The translations under genes were made by a program, and so were the position numbers. 8,113 bases of DNA from Flavobacteriaceae bacterium (GTDB taxonomy: Bacteria > Bacteroidota > Bacteroidia > Flavobacteriales > Flavobacteriaceae): assembly GCA_015489265.1 (NCBI GenBank), contig WFZY01000122.1, positions 1-8,113 of the forward strand. The letters run 5' to 3'. The notes below the pieces were generated by a model, which was not told the origin of the DNA, searched no databases, and saw only the letters and a program-made list of their open reading frames with translations. Below, one piece after another: positions 1 to 6,190 of the stretch (within the stretch, counting starts at the first letter, position 1; each line of letters opens with the position of its first letter).

Positions 1-40
1 CATTCCAACCATTGGGTGTGGCATCACCAACCAATCCCCA
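1..40 (-). repeat. SusE/F binding module 3, only its start visible
   Basis: The last 13 visible codons read WGLVGDATPNGWN, matching the opening of modules 1 and 2, so a third copy begins at W341 and continues past the left edge. Whether it is complete or followed by more copies cannot be seen. Confidence 0.85.
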
Positions 41-1060
41 TAAATCGGCAGTATCAATGCTATAAGTGCCGCGTTTGGGGTCAAAGGTAACGATATAATG
101 TCCGGCAGTAACGGCAATATTATCACCACCGGCTTCCAAAGTGCCATCGGCGCCTGTATCGCCATAATTGACTGTCCAGTCATTGTTTAAACGGAATTTG
201 ATTTCACCGGTTGTCAGGGTAACGGCGGCTTTCCAGTCGTCATTATACGGATTGTAAGTAAAAGGCAAATCCGGTCCGTTCCAACCGTTGGGCGTAGCAC
301 TACCGACTATGCCCCAGGTGTATGGTTCTATTGTATAAGTCATTCCGGTCAAATCAATCGTGATTTTGTAAGTTCCGGCAGTTACCGGAATATTGGCACC
401 ATTGGCATCTAGTGTGCCGTCCAAACCATCATCCCCATAATTGACAGTCCATTGGTTGTCTTGTCTAAATTTGATTTCGCCATCTCTTAATGTAACGTAG
501 GCAACATACACATTAGGTGTATCGGTTTGGTAAAATGGTAAGTCGGGCCCATTCCAACTGTTAGGTGTGGCACTACCGACAATGCCCCAATCCGTTGATA
601 AATCCAAAATAGTAGAGTAGGGCGTCACGTTTAACGGCATGGCATCTGAATACACCATTTTGTAATCACTTAATTTGCCTTTAACCCTAACTTCTACATC
701 TGCTGCAACATCACCGTTCAGCCCGAGTGCCAATAATTTGTTGTTGAGTTCACCGGTTTTTAGGGTGATACTTAATGCATTACCGGCTGGAAATTCTTGT
801 GCATTGGCAAAATTATTACCGGGCAAATCAATTTGAACATAATAGGTCAGAGCGGCGCTAAAACCTACATCCGGTTTATCCCATGAAACGGTTAAAGCAT
901 CACTATCAGGTTGATTGCTGTCTAAAACCAAATTTTGAGTAGATAAATTGGCATTGATTTTAGCATCTGGATTGATTTGAATAAATTCCTTTTTTTGGCA
1001 ACTTCCCAAAATCAGTAAAATTCCCAAAAATAAAATTAGATATTTATATAAGTTTTTCAT
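1..1060 (-). CDS. SusE/SusF-like surface starch-binding lipoprotein, C-terminus beyond the window
   Basis: This is an outer-membrane surface lipoprotein expected to bind starch or maltodextrin and hand it to the SusCD complex. The visible part is 353 codons read from ATG at 1060; the frame stays open to base 1. Residues 1-20 are a signal peptide ending in lipobox LGSC (Cys21), followed by QKKEF, a charged stretch of the kind seen in exported surface lipoproteins of this phylum. Residues about 22-150 form a SusE-type Ig-like N-terminal domain (TVSWDKP, TYYVQIDLPGNNF). Tandem modules of 91-92 residues then begin at W158, W249 and W341, each opening WG[IL]VG[SD]ATPN[GS]WN; the two complete ones also carry GEIKFR, an NYGD turn and DGTL. 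It lies 20 bases after susD, so it is almost certainly in the susCD operon. Three modules already exceed the two of Bacteroides SusE and equal the three of SusF. The family call is firm; E versus F cannot be decided here. Confidence 0.93.
   Translation of the reverse strand, partial: MKNLYKYLILFLGILLILGSCQKKEFIQINPDAKINANLSTQNLVLDSNQPDSDALTVSWDKPDVGFSAALTYYVQIDLPGNNFANAQEFPAGNALSITLKTGELNNKLLALGLNGDVAADVEVRVKGKLSDYKMVYSDAMPLNVTPYSTILDLSTDWGIVGSATPNSWNGPDLPFYQTDTPNVYVAYVTLRDGEIKFRQDNQWTVNYGDDGLDGTLDANGANIPVTAGTYKITIDLTGMTYTIEPYTWGIVGSATPNGWNGPDLPFTYNPYNDDWKAAVTLTTGEIKFRLNNDWTVNYGDTGADGTLEAGGDNIAVTAGHYIVTFDPKRGTYSIDTADLWGLVGDATPNGWN
41..316 (-). repeat. SusE/F binding module 2 (residues 249-340)
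   Basis: This second complete module, of 92 residues, opens with WGIVGSATPNGWNGPDLPF, nearly identical to module 1. It then has GEIKFRLNNDW, TVNYGD and DGTLEAGG. The segment between the opening motif and GEIKFR (YNPYNDDWKAA) differs from module 1, as expected for variable loops on a conserved beta-sandwich. Confidence 0.88.
317..589 (-). repeat. SusE/F binding module 1 (residues 158-248)
   Basis: This is the first complete 91-residue module of the SusE/F-like protein. It starts WGIVGSATPNSWNGPDLPF and carries the GEIKFR strand, Trp204, NYGDDG, DGTLDANGANI and a closing MTYTIEPY. By hand about 55 of 91 positions are identical to module 2 and about 48 of 91 to the module inside the neighbouring SusD. 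Binding of alpha-glucan is inferred from characterised SusE/F modules; the conserved Trp, Arg and Asn residues are candidate ligand contacts. Confidence 0.88.
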
Positions 1061-1080
1061 CTGCTTAATTTTTTTATGGA

Positions 1081-2979
1081 TTAGTATCCCGGATTTTGGT
1101 GTAAATTGGGATTAATGGATAACACGTTATTAGGTAACGGAAACAGTTTTCTATAAGAATCTACTGCAATACCGTTGGGATCATTCCCTTTAAAGGGCCA
1201 AACATAGTTTGCGCTTGTAAAATAGCCGTAACGAATCAAGTCGGTGCGGCGTAGCCCTTCCCAATATAACTCACGTGCTCTTTCTTGTAAAATAAAATCT
1301 AATGTCAAATCAGAAGCGGTTATATTGCCACTGCTATTTCCGTAAGCGCGTTCTCTGAGCTCGTTGATTTTGGCTACGGCTGTTGCCGTGCTACCGCCAC
1401 CGCCACGTAAAACAGCTTCGGCATAGTTGAGATAAATTTCAGCCAAGCGAATCAACGGCAAATCCGTGTCAACAAAATTACCACTGGTGTCACTGCCGGC
1501 ATTGCCGTTGGAATCAACATTTTTGAATTTGGTAACGGCATAACCATCACTAAAATTGGTCATATCTTGAATTTCCAAATTTTGTCCGTCGGTAAAAAAC
1601 ATGCCGCGTTTATCAGCTGCGTAAGGGGTGATGGTATAGGTCATGTCATTCAAATTCATCACGATGTGATAGGTGCCATCAGCCGGAATGACAATATTGG
1701 CGCCACCGGCATCAAGGGTGCCGTCGGCATTGTCGTCACCGTAATTTTGTCCCCAGTTTTCATTGTATCGGAATTTGAGTTCGCCGGCGGTTAATTCAAC
1801 ATATATTTCAAAAATATTGGTTGATGTTTCATACATTTCAATATCATTGGTGCTACCCCAACCATTAGGTGTGGCGCTTCCAACCAGTCCCCAGTCGCTT
1901 AATGTGCCGCCAAGAGCAGCATTCAAACTATTGACATCAACAGTAAAGAGATTGACTAAATTTTTGGTAGTGCGCAGCCCATACCAACCGCCATTGATAC
2001 CAAAATCGGAAGGTGTCATATTGCCGCCCACAGCCGCATGCACCAAAAAGGTAGTGCCACCATAGGTTTGTGAATGCACGCCATCAAAATTTAATTCAAA
2101 TATAAACTCATTTTGTGCGCCGTTTGAGTCATTATCCGCTAAAAACAATTCGTCATAGGCAGTTCCGTTGCCATTGGCATCATTGGTATTGATTTGATAG
2201 GTGGAATTCATCACTTTTTCTGAGAAAGTTACGCATTTATCATACATGGGTGTGCCTACAAATGATTCTGCATTCAAATAAAGACGTGACAATAAAGCCC
2301 AAGCGGCAACTTTATCGACGCGACCATATTCATTGGTGCCACTGTCTTTGAGTTTATCTTGAATATCAAGCAATTCGCTTTCTACAAAATCAAAGATTTG
2401 CTGGCGATTGGCTTGTTCGGGTAAATCGGTTGAGATTTCGGTTACCAACGGCACATTGCCATACAAATCCATTAAGTTATAATAAGCATAAGCTCTGATA
2501 AATCTGGCTTCTGCTATATAGTATTTGACTTCGGGGTCGCTGTTTAATGCTTGTGCATTTTCGATAAATGAATTGGCAAAGGAAACGGTTTGAGCCAACC
2601 GATAATACATGCCGTCGGTGAAATCATTACCGGCGGTCCAATACATGCCGTGTAAATCTTGTAATCCCGGATCGCCCCAAGCTACAACCGCATTGTCAGT
2701 AGTTAATTCGTTGAGATTGAACAACATCCGGCTAAATTGTGAAAACCCTTCATCTATATCGGAAATATCGGGTTGTCCGGCCGGCCCTTGCTGTCCGGTT
2801 AAAGCCAAGCTCGCATAAACTTTGGCTAAGGCGCCTTTGGCTTGTTGCGCATTGGCAAATACATCTTTTTGAGTAAAACTATCCGGATCAATAGGATTTT
2901 GGTCTAAATCTTTATGACAAGAAACGCCGGTAAATCCTATGATAAGTATAATTAAAATTTTATAAATTATTTGTTTCAT
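1081..2979 (-). CDS. susD: SusD/RagB-family nutrient-binding lipoprotein with an inserted SusE/F-type module
   Basis: This is the surface lipoprotein lid of the SusC transporter, binding maltooligosaccharides or starch. It has 632 residues, longer than the usual 500-550. Residues 1-20 are a signal peptide with Cys21 as lipidation site (GVSC|HKDLD). The N-terminal helical SusD domain includes NELTTDNAVVAWGD (89-102), AEARFIRAYAYYNLMDLYGNVPL (156-178) and the TPR-like segment around 222-235. The RagB/SusD C-terminal half has GGWYGLRTTKNLVNLF (330-345), DKRGMFFTDGQ (456-466), LPLIRLAEIYLNYAEA (507-522), ERARELYWEGLRRTDLIRYG (566-585) and the usual closing LFPLPNNVLSINPNLHQNPGY. Between the GLRTT and DKRGMFF blocks, residues about 363-453 are a complete extra binding module. 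Trp101 and Trp332 are candidate equivalents of sugar-stacking tryptophans in Bacteroides SusD (inference from position only). ATG at 2979 follows susC by 12 bases. Confidence 0.96.
   Translation of the reverse strand: MKQIIYKILIILIIGFTGVSCHKDLDQNPIDPDSFTQKDVFANAQQAKGALAKVYASLALTGQQGPAGQPDISDIDEGFSQFSRMLFNLNELTTDNAVVAWGDPGLQDLHGMYWTAGNDFTDGMYYRLAQTVSFANSFIENAQALNSDPEVKYYIAEARFIRAYAYYNLMDLYGNVPLVTEISTDLPEQANRQQIFDFVESELLDIQDKLKDSGTNEYGRVDKVAAWALLSRLYLNAESFVGTPMYDKCVTFSEKVMNSTYQINTNDANGNGTAYDELFLADNDSNGAQNEFIFELNFDGVHSQTYGGTTFLVHAAVGGNMTPSDFGINGGWYGLRTTKNLVNLFTVDVNSLNAALGGTLSDWGLVGSATPNGWGSTNDIEMYETSTNIFEIYVELTAGELKFRYNENWGQNYGDDNADGTLDAGGANIVIPADGTYHIVMNLNDMTYTITPYAADKRGMFFTDGQNLEIQDMTNFSDGYAVTKFKNVDSNGNAGSDTSGNFVDTDLPLIRLAEIYLNYAEAVLRGGGGSTATAVAKINELRERAYGNSSGNITASDLTLDFILQERARELYWEGLRRTDLIRYGYFTSANYVWPFKGNDPNGIAVDSYRKLFPLPNNVLSINPNLHQNPGY
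1621..1893 (-). repeat. SusE/F-type module inserted within susD (residues 363-453)
   Basis: This 91-residue segment of the SusD homologue starts WGLVGSATPNGW and continues with GELKFR, Trp409, NYGDDN, DGTLDAGGANI and MTYTITPY, the same order and spacing as the tandem modules of the adjacent SusE/F-like gene. About 48 of 91 residues match SusE/F module 1 by hand count. The reading frame is open across both junctions and the flanking SusD blocks are intact, so this is an in-frame domain insertion, not a frameshift or assembly join. It was presumably copied from the susE/F array next door, though direction and age are inference. Confidence 0.9.
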
Positions 2980-2991
2980 TGTTCTAAGTTT

Positions 2992-5934
2992 TTAAAAATC
3001 TAAATTAAATCCGAAACTAAATGTGCGCGGACGCGGGTAAAAATTATTATCAATACCGCCGGCTATTTCAGGATCCAAACCTTTGTATTTGGTAATGGTC
3101 CCGACATTTTGCAGATTGGCATAGAAATGTAAATTCATATTATGATAAAATTTCGGAAATCGATAACCGATGCTAACATTGTCAATCTTAAAGAATGAAG
3201 CATCTTGCACGTAATAATCACTTAACAGATTGGTATCGGTAAAGTTTTGAAAATGTGTATTAAAATAATCACTGTGAATATTAGTCAAATAAGGTCTGCT
3301 GGTTAGGTTTGCCGGAATAGATTTACTTGAAGCGACATTGTTATACATATAATTGCCCAAACTGGCTCGTGTGCTGACTGATATATCGAAATTTTTATAA
3401 GTCAATGACGTATTGAGCCCCATCAAGACATCGGCAAACGGACTGCCCATATAATATTTGTCTTTGTTGTTGATAACACCGTCATTATTTCTATCGACAT
3501 AAACGCCTTCAATAGGTTTGCCATCGTTATCATAAACTTGTTGATATACATAAAATGCGTAAGGGCTTTGTCCTTGTGTATGGATTTGCACCGTGTTACC
3601 GACACCGCCTTCTATACCACCGACTTCTTGATCAAAAGGCATAAAGGTAACTTCGTTTTTGTTGTAAGTGAAATTATAATTAATGCGCCATTTTACATCT
3701 TTATTTTTGATAATTAATCCGCTTAATTCCAACTCAATCCCTTTGTTATTCATATTACCGACATTGGTTTCTACACGATTGCCAAAATTGGTAAAAGGAT
3801 CAACTAATGCCCAGATAATCAAATCTTTGGTTTCTTTATTGTATAAATTGACAGAACCTTTTAAACGGCTGTCCAAAAGACTGAAATCCAATCCGATATT
3901 AGTCGTTTGACCTATTTCCCAGCGCAAGTTCTTGTTGAATGGTTCCGGTCGGTATGTAACATAATAATCACTTCCGAATTGGTATTCCGCCGTGCTGGTG
4001 CTTTGTTGATAACGCGTCAAATATTTATATGGCGCCAGTCCGTTGACATTACCGACTTCGCCATAGCCGATACGTAGTTTCAACTCATTAAAAATGCTGT
4101 TTTTCATAAAATCTTCCTTGTGAATATTCCATGCTGCTGCAACCGAAGGAAAATAACCCCATTGGTCGTCGGGATTTAATAAAGACGAAGCATCGGCTCT
4201 GAGTGTAGCAGTTAATAGGTATTTGTCATTGAATTTATAATTGAAACGACCGAAATATGATAACAAAACTTGGCGGGATTTGTCTATTTGATTAAAATCC
4301 GGTGCGCCGTGTTGTTTTTTGTAATCATCGTAAAAACTGCTGTTATATTCAAAAGACTGGTATGAATAACCGGTCATGAGTGTAAAATCATGTTTACCGC
4401 TTTGTTTCTTATAAGTTAAATAGGTGTCGAGCAATTTATTGGTATTGTCACTGGAATATTTATTATGAACACCTTGCCAACTGGCATCGCTGGTAGGCAT
4501 ATCAGGTGACGAAATACTGTGCCCGTTTCCTTTGGCTTTATCGATACCAATATTTAATGTAGCAGTAAGGTCGGGAAAGAAGTGTAAATTGTAATCGAAT
4601 TTAGCGTTTCCGACAAATCTTTTCACAAAAGAAAAATCATCGGTTAAGTTGAGCAAAGCAACCGGATTGGTAGGTGCCAAATTGTATTGTCTATTGGTAT
4701 TTGGGTCAATCCAACTGAAATAACCGGCATAAGGCGAATTGGCATCATAAACCGGTTTGGTTGGGTCAAATAAGATGGCAGAACCGATAGCGCCCCGATT
4801 GGCAAATTGGTTTTCGGTATACATACCGCGTGCATTTACGGCAATTTTTAAATGATTTTTTAGCAAACTCGGATTCAAATTTAAAGCAGCCGTAGTTCGT
4901 TTAAAGTTGTCTGTTTTTAAAATACCATCTTGATTGATATAGCCAACAGAAAAACGGGCAGGCAAAGTTTTAAATAAATTGCCCGTGGCGCTAAAATTAT
5001 GTTCATTGGTGATAGCTGATTGATAAATCTGTTTCTGCCAATTGGTATGATGCATAATTCTTTGTCCGGGATTATTGGGGTCGGGCATTCCCAAGCGTTG
5101 TATAGCAGCTGCATCACCGGTATCGTTGACTAGTTTTTCAAATTGGTATGAGTTTAACACATCAACATATTTATAGGGCATAGAGAAAGATTGACGTAAG
5201 GAATAATTGAATTTAAATTTTCTGTTTTTGCCTTTTTTGGTGGTGATTAAAACGACACCATTTGCCGCTCTTGACCCGTAAATTGCCGTAGCAGATGCAT
5301 CTTTTAATATCACAATGGATGCTATATCATTCGGGTTGACAAAATTCAAGTTATCTCTTGACCCTGAAACTCCGCCGCCAATAGGAACCCCATCAACCAC
5401 ATATAAAGGATCATTGGTCAATGATAAGGAACTTAGTCCGCGAATATTGATTTTAGCACCTTCCCCGGGTGCTCCGCTTGGCGCTGTAACTGTTACACCG
5501 GCTATTTTACCGGTTAATAAACTTGTAGCACTAGTAACAGGTCCTTTTTCAAAATTTTTTGGGGTCAATTTGTCAACCGAACCGGTCAAATCCGATTTTT
5601 TACTACTACCGTAACCAACAACAATAACTTCTTTTAATTTTTCTTGGTCTTCTGATAATTTAACAGACATTACAGGACGTGCCGGCATAATTTTGGTTTT
5701 ATAGCCGACATAACTAAATTCTATTTTGGCATTCTCCGGCACATTTTGTAAACGGAATCTTCCATCAAAATCAGAAGCAGTGCCGTTTTTTGTGCCTACT
5801 ACCAAAATATTTACACCCGGTAAAGCTTCACCGGTATTTTGATCGGTTACTACACCGCTTACTGTCATCTGTGCCGATGATAATAGCGGAATGATGAGTA
5901 ACAATGATAAGAAATATAATCTTAAATGGTTCAT
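2992..5934 (-). CDS. susC: SusC/RagA-family TonB-linked outer-membrane transporter
   Basis: This TonB-dependent outer-membrane beta-barrel imports oligosaccharides captured by SusD. From the chosen ATG at 5934 it has 980 residues. Residues 1-21 (MNHLRLYFLSLLLIIPLLSSA) are a signal peptide. A carboxypeptidase-D-like domain follows (about 23-95: VSGVVTDQNTGEALPGVNI, DFDGRF, SYVGYKT), then a TonB-box-like EVIVVGYGSSKKSDLTGSV (about 102-120), and the plug with NIRGLSS, PLYVVDGVPI and ILKDASATAIYGSRAANGV. The remainder is barrel, ending in a terminal Phe (FGFNLDF). The frame could extend nine codons upstream to a TTG at 5961, but the ATG places the signal peptide correctly at the N-terminus. It is first in the susC-susD-susE/F operon. 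The pairing with starch-type binding modules supports an alpha-glucan substrate; that is inferred from context, since SusC sequence alone does not give substrate. Confidence 0.96.
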   Translation of the reverse strand: MNHLRLYFLSLLLIIPLLSSAQMTVSGVVTDQNTGEALPGVNILVVGTKNGTASDFDGRFRLQNVPENAKIEFSYVGYKTKIMPARPVMSVKLSEDQEKLKEVIVVGYGSSKKSDLTGSVDKLTPKNFEKGPVTSATSLLTGKIAGVTVTAPSGAPGEGAKINIRGLSSLSLTNDPLYVVDGVPIGGGVSGSRDNLNFVNPNDIASIVILKDASATAIYGSRAANGVVLITTKKGKNRKFKFNYSLRQSFSMPYKYVDVLNSYQFEKLVNDTGDAAAIQRLGMPDPNNPGQRIMHHTNWQKQIYQSAITNEHNFSATGNLFKTLPARFSVGYINQDGILKTDNFKRTTAALNLNPSLLKNHLKIAVNARGMYTENQFANRGAIGSAILFDPTKPVYDANSPYAGYFSWIDPNTNRQYNLAPTNPVALLNLTDDFSFVKRFVGNAKFDYNLHFFPDLTATLNIGIDKAKGNGHSISSPDMPTSDASWQGVHNKYSSDNTNKLLDTYLTYKKQSGKHDFTLMTGYSYQSFEYNSSFYDDYKKQHGAPDFNQIDKSRQVLLSYFGRFNYKFNDKYLLTATLRADASSLLNPDDQWGYFPSVAAAWNIHKEDFMKNSIFNELKLRIGYGEVGNVNGLAPYKYLTRYQQSTSTAEYQFGSDYYVTYRPEPFNKNLRWEIGQTTNIGLDFSLLDSRLKGSVNLYNKETKDLIIWALVDPFTNFGNRVETNVGNMNNKGIELELSGLIIKNKDVKWRINYNFTYNKNEVTFMPFDQEVGGIEGGVGNTVQIHTQGQSPYAFYVYQQVYDNDGKPIEGVYVDRNNDGVINNKDKYYMGSPFADVLMGLNTSLTYKNFDISVSTRASLGNYMYNNVASSKSIPANLTSRPYLTNIHSDYFNTHFQNFTDTNLLSDYYVQDASFFKIDNVSIGYRFPKFYHNMNLHFYANLQNVGTITKYKGLDPEIAGGIDNNFYPRPRTFSFGFNLDF

Positions 5935-5949
5935 TGATTTGATTTTTTG

Positions 5950-5986
5950 ATTAATTAACAATTCATTTTTTAACTTGTTAATTGAT
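5950..5986 (-). promoter_or_regulatory. Hairpin in the susC 5' leader
   Basis: AATTAACAA at 5953-5961 and TTGTTAATT at 5975-5983 are perfect inverted repeats of 9 bp with a 13-base loop. A G-U pair and two further base pairs extend the stem to 5950 and 5986. It ends 15 bases before the susC ATG and the loop holds a tiny upstream ORF (ATG AAT TGT TAA, 5966-5955). It could affect susC translation or stability, but the stem is very AT-rich and may be incidental. Confidence 0.4.
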
Positions 5987-5997
5987 ATTGCTATAAG

Positions 5998-6020
5998 TTC
6001 ACATTTTTACTTCACATTTT
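5998..6020. repeat. Direct repeat TTCACATTTT, 13-bp period
   Basis: TTCACATTTT occurs at 5998-6007 and again at 6011-6020, that is AATGTGAA twice on the minus strand in the susC upstream region. The second copy overlaps a 13-bp palindrome ACATTT-T-AAATGT (6014-6026). A 15-base string spanning the two (6002-6016) recurs exactly upstream of the permease gene. This could be a binding site for a regulator other than the LacI protein; no family is assigned. Confidence 0.45.
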
Positions 6021-6027
6021 AAATGTA
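6020..6027 (-). promoter_or_regulatory. Weak candidate -7 element for susC
   Basis: TACATTTA on the minus strand matches seven of eight positions of the Bacteroidota -7 consensus TAnnTTTG. The nearest upstream TTG triplets lie 14 and 25 bases away, outside the usual 17-23 spacing. If real, transcription would start about 80 bases before the susC ATG and the LacI-type palindrome would lie about 45 bases upstream of the element, a position more typical of activation than of simple repression. Confidence 0.25.
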
Positions 6028-6071
6028 GTTAAAAAAGTTTACAAAAAACTAACAAAAATCAGTTTTTATAA

Positions 6072-6087
6072 ACGAAAACGTTTTCGT
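6072..6087. promoter_or_regulatory. LacI-family operator, perfect 16-bp palindrome
   Basis: ACGAAAACGTTTTCGT is a perfect palindrome centred on CG, the classic form of LacI/GalR-family operators. It lies between divergent susC and lacI, 137 bases from the susC ATG and 103 bases from the regulator's ATG. The best explanation is the binding site of the adjacent LacI-family protein, controlling susC, itself, or both. I see no second good copy in the window, including upstream of the permease. Confidence 0.82.
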
Positions 6088-6094
6088 AATATGT

Positions 6095-6103
6095 TAAATT
6101 TTG
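6095..6103 (+). promoter_or_regulatory. Candidate -7 element for the lacI-family gene
   Basis: TAAATTTTG at 6095-6103 resembles TAnnTTTG with one extra T. It sits just after the palindromic operator, which would then cover the spacer and -33 region and allow autorepression. The start would be about 85 bases before the ATG. The assignment rests on consensus matching only. Confidence 0.3.
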
Positions 6104-6190
6104 TATTTTTATGAATTAAATCAAGAAATTGATGCAACATTTGTATTCTTTGTAACATTTTTTTAATTGTAATAAATTTTTAAATATATC

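Noticed and set aside
1..589. Periodic repeats of about 273-276 bp considered as a CRISPR array or tandem DNA repeat
   Set aside because: The period equals 91-92 codons in one open frame and conservation follows protein motifs, so these are protein domains.
1567..2065. Two overlapping plus-strand open frames (1567-1794 and 1763-2065) opposite susD
   Set aside because: They are complementary shadows of the SusD coding sequence, including the inserted module, with no family signature of their own.
5315..5614. A 99-codon plus-strand open frame opposite the plug domain of susC
   Set aside because: It is a mirror of the conserved susC plug sequence; the minus-strand protein is unmistakable.
5935..5961. 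A longer susC starting at TTG 5961
   Set aside because: It adds nine polar residues before an otherwise standard signal peptide that begins exactly at the ATG at 5934.
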